Shown here: positions 1 through 11,117 of the stretch, piece by piece
Layout: every line of letters begins with the position of its first letter
How positions within the stretch are numbered: the stretch's first letter is position 1
NCBI GenBank assembly: GCA_039000515.1
Contig: JBCFYV010011135.1
Coordinates: forward strand, 14,460,376 to 14,524,375
DNA from: Timema cristinae
Lineage: Eukaryota > Arthropoda > Insecta > Phasmatodea > Timematidae
Direction of reading: 5' to 3'
DNA length: 64,000 nt
Position numbers and translations under genes: made by a program
Notes under the pieces: model-generated
Database searches by the model: none
Told to the model about the DNA's origin: nothing
The model's input: only the letters and a program-made list of their open reading frames with translations

Positions 1-112
1 CTTTAGTGGAGCAGGAGCAATCTGTTACTGCTCCACCACTGGACCTGTTCCTTCTACCTGCTCCTTTTTGTCACAGTGACAGTAATCTTACCTACTCCCA
101 GCCTAGTTTTTT

Positions 113-333
113 TTAGCACCGCGTCTACTTCCCGTTCGGGTTTTACGCATTTAAGCCAATTACGCCAATGTGTTAGAGATTAAGCTTGTTGATTCTAGAG
201 GAAGTGCACTCACATTTGTTTGGAATGAGAGTTGAAAACGTTTAGGAAAAATCCCCCCCAGTTCCCCCAACCGGAATCGAACCTCAATCTCCCTGTCATT
301 GGCAGTCCATTCTAGTGGAGAGTGAAGCCATAG
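113..333 (-). mobile_element. SINE-C
   Basis: Reverse copy: tail TTAGCACCGCGTCTACTTCC, body and box B complement GGAATCGAACC; weak head. Confidence 0.75.
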
Positions 334-335
334 AC

Positions 336-2367
336 CAGAGGCTGGCAACCTTTTTGATATTGTGGGCTTAATTGGTTTTTAAACAATGTTTGGCTAATTT
401 GAAAAAAAGTAAAGCAAAAAAGGTTCAATTCTACATTTCCCAATTAGTAATTAGCTATTAAGTCTATTTTTTGAACAAATTGTTTGTTTGCTAAATATTT
501 TGTGGGCTAGATAGAAGTAGCTAAAATTAGTGGGGGTGCAGCTCCAGAAAATGTTTAGCCTTTGTTTTAAAATTGTGTAAAAGGAAAAAAACACATATAA
601 AAAGAAAATTTATTTAGGAACTTGATAAAATCTTAACAAAATAAACCAAGCTTTTTTACTTACCTTAACTTAAATTGTTACAGTTCAAGCTTGATCTATT
701 TATTTAAAAATTAAATCCATTCTTTTTGTTTTAATTTGTGCAAAAAGTTCAACAATTTTCTCCTTGATTTCTTGGTGACAATTGAGGAAATTTTTCTCCA
801 TTGAAAGTATTGCAAGCACATTTAGTCTTTCTGTTAAATAAAATAACCGAAAAAAATTAATCAAATAGAATAGCTGGAAGCAGAATAATAATCTAACTCT
901 ACACTTTATCACATTCAAGAATATGTTAGACGGTTTTTAAGCACAACACACGCTGAGTAAAAAAAAACTTCCACCATCACGCCAGAGCCGGCACTGCGAG
1001 AGCAACAGTGCTCTCTCCACCTGGCAGTCCCGTCTTATTTCCCACCCCCCTATGTGTGCATGTGCACAACAGTCAAACACCACATCACTGGGACTGTGAA
1101 GCGCACAGTTCCATACAAAGATTTCTGTATCTTTTTCATAAACTGGGAAATGGCTACGGAAGTACTGACATTAAGCTTAAGGAATATATATTGTACTACA
1201 AAAATAAATAAATAAAGAAAAAATTAGTCATTATATTAAATGTTATCGATAATATCGAGTGGAAATAGGGGGTGCTGCAGTTTCGCAGTGCCTATACACG
1301 AGCCGCCACTGTTGTGCATTATTATTGACACTCCCTCTAGAACAGTGAGTGGTTCTCAAACTTATTTTTAGATTGCACGCCTTGGTTACAACTAAAAGTC
1401 TAATGTACCTCTATGATAAAATTTACCCAAATGACACATCAGTAGTCTAAGGAGAAAACTTCCATTAGCCTCCTCGAAAATTCCCTGCTCCATTTGATTC
1501 TCTTGTCATTTTGCCGCTCTCCCCTTGAGAGATGCTCGTGTACACCCTGAAATCTGTGTGTTACTAATGAGGGTATGCATACCCCAGTGTGAAAACCACC
1601 GGTTTAGACGATTCAAAACTCAAATATTGAACGTGCACTAATTCACTTAATTTAAAATGTTAAGTTATATGGATGCAGCTTACAGTGTAGTAATTGCTTT
1701 GGTTTTTTGTAAAAAAAGAAAAGAACAGAAAAAGGTGGATGAAGAAATTGTACATTGAAAGACTTTACACTTCAATACAATGATCAATAAAAATGTTTTC
1801 AGTTTTATTAGCTTTGGTACTAATTTTTTTATCTTGCACACACTTGTTGAGGCTGGCGTGCTACTAAAGAAATATTGTATTGAATTGAAGCTATGTTGCA
1901 AAATCTCAGACTTTTCAATATTTCACCATCACACAATATATTTAAAACAATTATTGATGAATACAATATATTGCATAATTGTTCAATATATACTCCAGAC
2001 AATCAATTAAATTATACACTATTATTTCCCATCTAGAGACCGTTTTAGGATAAATTAAACTTAAGTGTAAATTTTAAAATTTGCAATATCTTTATTGAAT
2101 TTGTTCCACTTAAATAGCTGAACATTTTTCTTTTCACTTATTTAACTGCCCCCGTACCCTGATGTATGATAAGAAAAACAGTTGCTGTGAGGTAATATAT
2201 AACACAGCACTATTAACTTTATCTTCACCTACTTGAATATTTAATCTGTCAACAGACATTATCAGTTCATAAATTAACTGGACTATTAGATTACGCAGAC
2301 ACACAAAGTTAAGATTGCCATCAATACACTAGGAAGAATCTGAGCAGATAATATATTATATTTTACC
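336..2367. other. gene-free stretch
   Basis: AT-rich; apart from the hAT MITE at 1343-1601 and a hAT-like scrap at about 340, I see no conserved coding or structured feature. Confidence 0.5.
1343..1601. mobile_element. hAT-type MITE, 259 bp
   Basis: CAGTGAGTGGTTCTCAAACTT at the left and ACCCCAGTGTGAAAACCACCG at the right. Flanks CTCTAGAA and GTTTAGAC could be an eroded 8-bp duplication. Confidence 0.7.
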
Positions 2368-2624
2368 TGCTTCGGTGTTCGCATAGCCTAAGGTGTCATT
2401 CTCACAACATATTGGCTACTTATGACAAGGAGATCGAGTTTCGAATTCCATTCGGATGTATGAGGATGATGACGGTGGTTTTTCCTAAATGTTTTTCCCA
2501 TTCTCTCAACACAAATGTAGGTACATTTCTTCTAAATTCAACCTTACTCATCCCTTAACGCATTATAGACTATTTAGTATACATCCAAATAACCCGAACG
2601 GGTAGTAAGAAGCAGTGTTAAAAC
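2368..2624 (+). mobile_element. SINE-C
   Basis: Head CTGCTTCGGTGTTCGCATAG, box B-like region, body, and tail AACCCGAACGGGTAGTAAGA. Confidence 0.82.
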
Positions 2625-2889
2625 AAATAATTTAAAAAAAAACACTTCAAAGTGCCACTCATATGTTCACATTACCTTATTTCTTAGGAAAATAAATGCA
2701 GCTCTTAAGTTCACAAGCCTCTAAAAGATCTATATTTCTAAAAAATTTTATAGTTTGATCTAAGCAAGGACCTGCAATGATTAGAAATGAAATAGTTTTT
2801 GTCTTCTTGTACATTTAAAAACTACAAATGAAACTTAAAATATCATTTGACATAACATCAACCATCTACCTGTAAGTTAAATGTAATTA

Positions 2890-3119
2890 TAATATTATTA
2901 TTAGCAACGCGTCTTACTAACCGTTCAGGTTCTACGCACTTACGTAATGTGTAATGGTAGGGTGATTGAGATTAAATGGAGGACCTACAGTTTAACATGG
3001 GATCCGAACCACGGCGGAGGCCTGGCATTCCCCACATTCACAAGATGTCTTGTCAGAGGTGAAGGAAGGGTTTGGTAATCAGATAAATTTGTGCCGGAAC
3101 CGAGGATTGAACCCCGGAT
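2890..3119 (-). mobile_element. SINE-B, truncated at box B
   Basis: Reverse copy from the (TTA) tail through the body to GAGGATTGAACCCCGG; the first half of the tRNA-like head is missing. Confidence 0.85.
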
Positions 3120-3249
3120 AATTATAATAATTTATATACTTTTTACTTTACTGGTTTTCTGAACCTTGTAAATTTTAAATATTATTTTCTTTAATAGGCT
3201 AAGTCTATATCAAAATATATTTTTCGAAACGATTTGGCATGTATATTTT

Positions 3250-3660
3250 TTATCATCATCAACTTTTTCCAACCTGTGGCTGGATCAGTTTAGTAAAATG
3301 CTCCCACCCATTTTCCTTTTTTCTTTTCCCCATTCTTCATCTCTAACTCGCACACTTACTCTTATCTGACCCTCTCATCTCTGTTTTTGGTGTCCCCTGA
3401 GATATTTTACTCCAAACTTTATCACTGTCATTCTCCTTAGGATTCCTTCCTTTTCCATCCTCATTGCATGACATACATCCACTCTATTTCCTACTATCTC
3501 ATTAAATTCAACGTCCTCATTTCATGACATACTCTATTAACATTCTCATCACAGATCACATCTCATTATTCATGACCATACTCAATCCTTATACTGACTC
3601 ATTCACTAAATCCAATGTCCTCATTACATGACTACCATCTCACTCTATACTTGTACAGAC
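3250..3660. repeat. CT-rich dispersed repeat
   Basis: Blocks CATCATCAACTTTTTCCAAC, CTGTGGCTGGATCAG, CATTCTCCTTAGGATTCC, TTTTCCATCCTCATTGCATG recur at 30138-30175 (GCCTGTGGCCGGATCAA) and 51810-52025 (CATTCTCCTAGCGAG, TTCCATTCTCATTACATG). No coding capacity. Confidence 0.5.
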
Positions 3661-3850
3661 AAATTTAAAATTTCCCAACTGTTGATCCCTACACTACAAA
3701 TTATCCCAAATTAAAAAATCACCATACATTGAAGGGAGATTCCTTCTGTAGTAGATTGTAGAAATCTTAGTTAATCAAGTAGTTTAGTTGTGCGTTTTCA
3801 GTAGGCAGAGTGTATGCCGAATGCGGTATGGAAACGAATCGTAAGCTTAG

Positions 3851-4490
3851 TACGCACTTGGATACATTGTTGGCCAACTGGTGCCCAACTATTTTCCAGC
3901 TGTTAGCCAACATGGGAAACAAATTATTGGCAAACATTAGAGAAACATTGTTTCACGTCCAGACTACAATGATGAAACATTTGTTTCCCGTACAGAGTTC
4001 AGTTGAGTGTTGCTGTATGTTGAGAAGGATGCTGCTACAAATGAGTGTGCTTTGTATGTAGTTAAGAGCTGTTCAAGAAGACAGAGAGAAGAAAACGGGG
4101 CTAGGTGCTGGACTGGGTCTGTAAAGTGCTTCAAAATGGCTCGTACTATGCAAATAAGCTTCCCACAGAACTGAAGTTTGAAGATGGCAGTGATTTTAGG
4201 AACTTAACTCACATGTCCCATAAAGATTTTGAAGTTATTTTACAAAAGGTTGATCCCAGGATAATGAAAAGAGACACACGATTTATATCAGCAATCTCAT
4301 TTTACTAGCCCATATTGCTTGTTGTCGGAAATATTGGCCAACATTGTTGAATAACCCGTTTGAAATGGATCACGGGAAACATGTTCCCCCCCCCCCCCCC
4401 TGGGAAACACAAAGGCAACATGAAAAAATGTTGCCCAACTGTTTCTAAAACAAGGGCAACATGTTGGCAAATAAAGTTTCCTAGTGCATA
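3851..4490 (+). mobile_element. internally deleted PIF/Harbinger element
   Basis: Imperfect terminal inverted repeats of about 34 bp: 3854-3890 (GCACTTGGATAC..., then GCCAACTGGTGCCC) against the reverse of 4450-4488 (GCACTAGGAAAC..., then GCCAACATGTTGCCC). Several subterminal TTGGCCAAC motifs flank a transposase scrap at 4090-4308. A run of about 16 C lies at 4384-4400. Target duplication not resolved. Confidence 0.6.
4090..4308 (+). pseudogene. Harbinger transposase fragment (HARBI1-like N-terminal part)
   Basis: About 67 codons resembling the segment before the DDE nuclease: LQNGSYYANKLPTELKFEDG, then FRNLTHMSHKDFEVILQKVD and PRIMKRDTRF. The FR-x-x-x-MS-x-x-xF-x-x-L and I-x-x-DT motifs are typical of Harbinger/ALP1-like transposases. 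A TAG stop precedes it and the catalytic part is absent. Confidence 0.75.
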
Positions 4491-5474
4491 GGCTACTAGG
4501 CTTAAGAGAACATGAGCTGCCCAGAAGAAAAATTTCACTCATCCAGCAATGCTTGAAGTGGCAGCATTGTCAGACAATATTTTGTCTATTGTTTTTAGTT
4601 GTGACTTTTGTGGCTGCTAGATTGTCACAGTTTTATGATTCAAATTGTCATAATATGTTGTACAGCCAATGCCTTAATTAGGGCTTTATTAAATTCAATT
4701 TTGAAGATATAAATGCAGTGAATGTTACACAACATTGTATTGTTTTCTTATTGGAAGCTTCTTATTGATGAAATGAGGACATTGAGGTTAGTGTTTGACT
4801 TTGAATACCCCTCCCCACTAAGGTGCTTACATAATAATTTAACGCCCCCTTAATTGTATTTGATTCAACTTTCAGAAATGACCCTGTGGACAGCCATAAT
4901 AAATAGATTTGTGTTACATATGAATTACCACCAGAGACGAGATGCCCAAATACTGAGATATTTGAGAGATTTGAGATTAAAAAGGATCTACAAATAATAT
5001 CTTGAACGCAAATAGGAGAAAATGACAAAAAGTATATTGAAGGAGTTTCTTTTCACTAAATGGTTTCTCAATATCCATCCACATAAATGCAGATGCATTC
5101 GATCTAACTTATACCTTTTTCGTCTCTACTCCATTACCACGAATAAATAATTATGGCTAGTCCAGGCAGGTAGTAAGACGTGGTGAAAAACAAATGGCTA
5201 TTAATAAACTCGGAGTGTATTCCTGAAACAATATTGAAAAATACATTATACACTCAATGACCTTCATACTAGTGACACAATCCCCATTTAACAGACACGT
5301 GCTAATTTAACCAAATGAATTACAACCACGGCTCTAATTGAGGTCACAAGCATGTCATGGAACACTAGACTACTTTACAAACACTTTTAAATGGTTGATA
5401 TATGTATATTAACAATCTGAAATACAAAAAAGAATAATATTCTTGATGTATATCAATAATATTTTAATTAAAGT
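4491..5474. other. gene-free stretch
   Basis: AT-rich; only a decayed SINE tail (GCAGGTAGTAAGACGTGG at 5166-5184) with faint body at 5040-5110. Confidence 0.45.
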
Positions 5475-6476
5475 AGAACTTTGGTTAACTGATTCAGTTT
5501 TAATTTTGGTTGCTTTTGTTGTGCTGATAAGAGTTTTAAAAGGTGAGACTCAACTAGAAAAACACTTACAGATAAGACATAATTATTGAACTGTTTTTGT
5601 TGGCTTTTTAGCACCACGTCTTACTACCTGTTTAGGTTAAATGCCTATGCACTAATTAGGTTGAATTCAATGGAAGTGTACCCAGATTTGCGTGGATAGT
5701 GTGGTAAACCATTTAGGAAAAATAACCCTCAACAAACCCAACCGGAATTCAAACCCCAATCCCATCACCAGCAGTCTATTTATTTTGTGAGAGTGACGGC
5801 TTAGACCATGCGACCACCAAAGCAGGTTAGTGTACTGTTCAAATGCAGGATGACAGCCTATTGACAACTATCGAGGGGTTCAAGGCATTAATGGTAAGAA
5901 TTTACCAATTTATTTGCAGTTTAGGGCATGTATATTTTATCATGTCTAATTACTACTACTACTTCCTGAGTAAGATGCTATAATAGCATCGAAATGTGTG
6001 TAAATATTTGTTAGTGTTTTTACTTTTATTTATGCTCTACCATTTTTCCTAGTATCCTATCATTTTATTTATTACAAAATATTTGATCATGTGTAATTAG
6101 CCTTCTTAGACATGAAAATAAATGACAATTTGGGTAATAATCAAATTTGGTTTTCTTGCTACAGATTTTTGTTGAAGAAAGCAGTCGTCACTTGCTGATG
6201 TGTTGTTGATAAAGCGATGGAGGGACATTGTAGCCAAAAAATGTTGTGAGGAAAAAAAAAGTTAAAATTTAAACTTAAGATTTTTTTAATATTATAAAAA
6301 AATTGGAGTACATATTCATTACAAATTGTATACATTTTATTATCATAAAACATGTTTCTGAATAAATGTTTATTTTTATCCACCACAGCTTGAATTTATA
6401 AATAGTTCCAAATGTTCGTAATCCAGAATTTAGTCCGCCCCCTTTATTTCGGATAGCTAAGGTTCTACTACAGTAC
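5475..6476. mobile_element. possible pogo-like element
   Basis: Left AGTAGAACTTTGGTTAACTG and right TTATTTCGGATAGCTAAGGT then TCTACT are imperfect inverted ends. Holds a nested SINE-C. The right 130 bases recur at 61766-61865. Confidence 0.4.
5606..5827 (-). mobile_element. SINE-C inside a pogo-like element
   Basis: Reverse copy with tail TTAGCACCACGTCTTACTAC, body and head complement CGACCACCAAAGC. Confidence 0.78.
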
Positions 6477-6682
6477 AGGAATGTGGAGTGAATTTTAAAA
6501 AATGGAAAAAAAATTACAGCAATGATTTAAAAATTAAAATATACTAAATTAAACTTTATGTTTGTATAGAAGCAATATTTGATTTATTTTGACCAAAACA
6601 ATGTTTTGCTATTAAAACTGCAAAACAATAAATTTTTCCAACATATCTGCCTTAATACATCCGATATGTTTTTTTTTTCCCA

Positions 6683-6905
6683 TCATCATGTCTTACTACT
6701 TGTTTAGTTGGTGTGTATGTATATAATAATTACTCTCATGGAGTAGGGATGAGGAAGTAATTTAGAGATAATCTACCTATAATTGTGTAGAAGGAGAATG
6801 GGAAACCATTTATGGAAAACAACCTTCTATAGACCCAAATGGGATTCAAACTCTGAACTAACCATCATTGACAGTCCAGAATATTGCAAAAGTTACATCT
6901 TAAGA
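6683..6905 (-). mobile_element. SINE-C, diverged
   Basis: Reverse copy; tail CATGTCTTACTACTTG and body (GTGTAGAAGGAGAATGGGAA) recognisable, head decayed. Confidence 0.65.
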
Positions 6906-6927
6906 CAATTTTAACACCAAAAGTAAA

Positions 6928-7182
6928 TACCCACCTCGATGCAGTAGTTAGCTAACGTGCAAGTTTCGTGTTGAGCTAGACTGCCGAGGACGGGGAGATC
7001 GAGATTCGAATTTCGCTCGGGTGAACTGGGGGAGGTTTTTATTTTTAAAAGATTTTCCACTCTTCCTCTACGCAAATACAGCTTCACTTCCTATAAATAT
7101 TCTATCTTCCCAATTCTTAATCCAGTAGCGTAATTAGTATCTAAGTGTATATCCCAAACCGGTAGTAATACACTGTGCTAAA
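6928..7182 (+). mobile_element. SINE-A, diverged
   Basis: Head ACCTCGATGCAGTAGTTAGC with box B GATTCGAATTTC, body, and tail ...CGGTAGTAATACACTGTGCT followed by a short A-run. Confidence 0.82.
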
Positions 7183-7221
7183 AAAAAGTGTTTTAATCGT
7201 CTAATATTTTCTCTAACCCTC

Positions 7222-7585
7222 ACTGATAAGGCCGCAAACTAAGACGTTAAGCTCATCTACAGTAGCCCCATGACTTCTTTGGTGCTGACTGACAGCCCTC
7301 AGCTGACAGCTAAACGCTTTGAAAAATTACCAGACCAAATTATGTATCCCTACGCCGAACCATATGATCTGCAAAAACATGTGTTTAAGCAGCTGTCACT
7401 TCTGACGGTCAAAATTTAGGTATATACCTAAATGTTGACTGTCAGAAGTCAGCTGTTAGCTGTCAGTCAGCACCAAAGAAGTCACGGGGCTACTGTAGTC
7501 TAGTTTGCAGGTGATGAGTAGGTCTTGGTTCGAGTCATGGCCAGGTGTACTGAGCATGGCTTTTCCTAAATGGTTTCCACTTCAA
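7222..7585 (+). mobile_element. SINE-C split by a TA-flanked MITE
   Basis: Head scrap GATAAGGCCGCAAACTAAGA before 7259 and the rest (TAGTTTGCAGGTGATGAG, GGTTCGAGTC, ACTGAGCATGGCTTTTCC) after 7498, with the MITE at 7260-7495 between them. Confidence 0.65.
7260..7495. mobile_element. TA-flanked MITE, 236 bp
   Basis: About 38-bp inverted ends CAGTAGCCCCATGACTTCTT... and ...AAGAAGTCACGGGGCTACTG, flanked by TA on both sides (7258-7259, 7496-7497). An inner inverted repeat surrounds the palindrome AGGTATATACCT. TA duplication and CAGT ends suggest Tc1/mariner-type mobilisation. Confidence 0.85.
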
Positions 7586-7864
7586 AATAAACAACATGGA
7601 TGAATATTTTTCAGATAACCGATTTCTTCCCAATTATTCTGTAACCAATGAAAAGAGATTATATCCATATAGAAATAACAGAGCGAAACATCATAATTCT
7701 AAGGCCCCAAACTCCACAAGAATGCATTGCTTGCAAAAGTCCCAGAAAATATTTTTTAAGTCTAAAGAATAACATAAAAATGCACTCAACACAGAACCAA
7801 ATAGTTTTCAGAGCACATTAGGATATTGGCTTATCTGCTGATGCCCTGAAAAATACTTTATTAT

Positions 7865-7985
7865 ACTATACATTCTCTTAGTTCAATCGGTAGCACATCT
7901 GCCTATTGACCATAGGGTCCCCGAGTTCAATTCCTGTAATAGCATAAAACTTTATTATTGGTGAAATTGGGGCTTTATATTCCAC
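7865..7985 (+). mobile_element. tRNA-like SINE head
   Basis: TTAGTTCAATCGGTAGCACA and GAGTTCAATTCC, followed by ATTGGTGAAATTGGGGCTTT, which resembles the sequence after the SINE-D head at 24497. Confidence 0.5.
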
Positions 7986-8518
7986 AGTGATTCCTTAATG
8001 ATTCACAGGAGCTCTCTTCACATCGGTTGGACTAAGATTACTAAGGGCTTGCACCCTCCAGCCGGCCGCCAAACTTTGTCAGAGAAGATCAGCTGTCAAT
8101 TAATAATCATATACAAAACATACCCTTACCCTTTTCCATTCCGCCCCCCCCCCCACCCCCCACACACACACATACATACTGTTTACCCTGAGCATTTTTA
8201 CCTTGAGCAATTAAACTGTGGTGCAATCTCATAAGGTGCACCCTCGTGTAAACCGTCGAGGTATGCTTACCACCTTTCAGGGTAAATGTAATATACACAT
8301 CAAGGTTTCTAGAGTATAAGGTTGGCCAGTTCAGCCAGTTTTATGGTTAATTTAGTGGGAGCTGATGATGTCAGTTCTTGACCAGAGCCACTCCAATGCA
8401 CACAACTGTATAAACTTATTAGTGTAGCACATTTAAATACATCGCTCTACACAGCTCAAATATACGGTTTTTTATATGAACTTATTCAGCACAATTTGAT
8501 GATTACAACAGTACATTT

Positions 8519-8810
8519 GTAGGTGACCTGGCGGTCTAGGGGTAAGGTGTCAGACTTCTGTGCTGGGGCTGGGGTTCAACCCTCGGTCCCGGCACAAATT
8601 TATCTGATTTCCAAACCCTTCCTTCACCTCTGACAAGACATCTTGTGAATGTGTGGAATGCCAGGCCTCCACCGTGGTTCGGATTCCACGTTAAACTGTA
8701 GGTCCTTCATTTCATCTCACAATCACCCTACCATTACACATTAGCGTAAGTGCGTATAACCCGAACGGGTAGTAAGACGTGGTGCTAATAATAATAATAA
8801 TAATAATAAT
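8519..8810 (+). mobile_element. SINE-B, full length
   Basis: Same head, body, tail and (AAT)n end as the copy at 40217. Flanked by the 12-bp duplication AACAGTACATTT (8507-8518 and 8811-8822). Confidence 0.92.
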
Positions 8811-9189
8811 AACAGTACATTTTTATTTTATATTAAGAATGTAATAATATTATTTATAGATTAAAAACAAAACTGTAAGGAAATTTCATTTTTCAGTCAG
8901 GAAGTTTTTGTCAGTGGGAAAGTTTTAGATAATAGTCTGAAGTTAATCTTTTATTCAACTTTTTTTTTAATACAATGATTGGTTTTGCAGATATAATATT
9001 AAGTCAGTGGTACAGTAACTCAATTCTGCGCGCCAAAATCTAACAGCAGAGCAGGTCTGCGGCTACTGTAAGCTATTTTTCCTACTCACATTATCACTCA
9101 TACTAGATAAAACAATTACTGTTATTATTTATTTATTACACGGGTTATTGTTATATATTTCACTACCTAAAATGAAATTATAATTTAGT

Positions 9190-10378
9190 GTGTTAATAAT
9201 ATCCCTACTTGCTTATTACAGAGTATTTCAGACTTTAGTGTTGTCATTAAGAAACAAGTTTTATAATAGCAGTATTCCATATTTCAGATGTGATTTTGAA
9301 GACAAAGTCCACAAATATGTGTTGTTTCCATTTAGAAAACAGTCCTCTCACCATTTATTACTTGTAAATTTTGTACGGACCTAAAATTTGATCCAACCTT
9401 GGATCCTTCTTTTATCTTCATTTCATCATATTGAAGAACTGCAACTTTCTTATGTGTTTCTTTATTTTCCCCGGCTATCTTCAGTATGCGTATCATGTCT
9501 CCTAGAAATCCTTGACAGATACCAAGGATACCGGTTAAGTTTTTTAAACTCAACAAACCTGGTAGTGGATAGTGACATTTTTTGTTGTAAATACACATAT
9601 GTTCGTTTACTTAAATATCACAAAGTCAAGTCAACTGCAGTTTCTTCCTTCTGTCCAATAAACTTTTCGTTTATTATAAAGCAATAAATCTAACTAATTA
9701 CTTGTATAAAAACAGTACCTAGTTTTCCTCAAATTTTGATTCTCAAATAATTCGGGACTTTTGTTCTTTTTCAGAGAAACAAGTTTGCTTCTGATCCTAA
9801 AAATCTCCAAATATTTTTGTTTCAATGCACTTTGTTGTTTCACTATTTTGGATTTCAATATTATATTACCTTTTGTAATTCAAGATATTTTGTAATCATT
9901 TCAGCCTTATTCCATTTGTTTCGTCGCTTAGGTTTTTAGAGAGACAATCAACTACACCCTCCCCCTCTTCTTGGGTTTCCTTTCTCTGCATTTCTATAGA
10001 TTTTAGTATATCACTTACTATTTGTTTTTACAATATATCTTCATGCCTAGCTTCAAGGGTAATATTTTCCCCTTGGATAACATTTTTGAAGACACGACAA
10101 GGAGGTGCAATGCTTAGTTTAAGGTAGGAAACACTAGACGATTTTAATTTGCTTCTCTTAGTTAAGTTCAGCAGTTTGGCCTGAAGGTCGCATTCATAAT
10201 CATCAGGTAAAAAATGTTCTGAGTAAATAGAACACAAATCAGGATTACATTTTCTATCACGTTTACAAAGATGAATCCATCTTTGTCTGGCACTAGGATA
10301 TTTTGGGAAATTGTGCTATATAGCACCGGGACTCTTAGTTATCTTATGGCTACTATTATATTTGGGAAAAGTACAATA
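9190..10378 (-). pseudogene. decayed P-element-type transposase with THAP domain
   Basis: Reading the minus strand from about 10370 gives a THAP-like zinc-finger segment. NFPKYPSARQRWIHLCKRDR is followed by SEHFLPDDYECDLQAKLL and LKSSSVSYL. The expected Cys of the C-x2-H part is Tyr (IYSEHF). The same frame runs on through stop codons into a charged linker. Further down, about 9410-9480, comes VLQYDEMKIKEG, the first catalytic-Asp motif of THAP/P-superfamily transposases. At 9240-9320 comes WKQHIFVDF...ITSEIW..AIIKLV, the next conserved block. Several stops and frame changes make it non-functional. Terminal repeats were not identified. Confidence 0.8.
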
Positions 10379-10646
10379 CTTTCCCAGCATTTTCTAGTAT
10401 CACTACAATACTTTTTGTAACACTTCACGGCTCGTGCATAAATAATCATTAAGACTACAATAAACACACAAACCTTTACTAATCACAGTGAATTTGGTAG
10501 CATACTTGACAAAAATAAGAAGTGAACGAGTTTGACACTGCACGACCACGTGTAGTATTTTTGAGTTGTATCTATTTTAGTAGATAGTTAGTTCTCATGT
10601 GCTATTATGTCGGTATAGAAAGTGAACATTAAATAGACCTAGTTAA

Positions 10647-11117
10647 CTGCTTCGGTGGCCGCATGGTCTAACACGCTACAGTAGCCCCATGGCTTCTTTG
10701 GTGCTGACTGACAGCTCACAGCTAAAAGCTTTGATAAGTTATCAGACCAAATTATGTATCCCTAAGCCGAAACCATATGATCTGCAAAAACATATGTTTA
10801 GCAGCTGTCACTTCTGACAGCCAAAATTCAGGTATATACCTAAATGTTGATTTCAGAAGTCAGCTGTGAGCTGTCAGTCAGCACCAAAGAAGCCATGGGG
10901 CTACTGTACTCTCGCAGTAGACTAAACTGCCGATGATGGGGAGATAAGGTTCGAATCTCAGTCAGGTATTCTGAGGGTGGTTTTTCTAAAACGGTTTTCT
11001 ATCTACACGCAAATGCAGGTACACTTCATCTAAATATAATCTTCTCAATCCTTAAAAAAATTAATCTAATTAGTACATAAGTGTATAACTCAAGCTGGTA
11101 GTAAGACCTGATGATAA
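10647..11117 (+). mobile_element. SINE-C split by a TA-flanked MITE
   Basis: Head CTGCTTCGGTGGCCGCATGG to 10678, resuming CTCTCGCAGTAGACTAAACT with box B GGTTCGAATC, body, and diverged tail CTGGTAGTAAGACCTGATG. Confidence 0.85.
10679..10906. mobile_element. TA-flanked MITE, 228 bp, second copy
   Basis: Near-identical to 7260-7495, including the long inverted ends and central AGGTATATACCT. TA at 10677-10678 and 10907-10908. It interrupts the tRNA-like head of the host SINE. Confidence 0.88.

Larger units (their letters stand above)
7586..9189. other. stretch without genes
   Basis: Holds a tRNA-like head (7865), a C-run with CA repeats at 8143-8172 and SINE-B (8519-8810). Nothing recognisable in 8173-8506 or 8823-9189. 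Confidence 0.45.
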
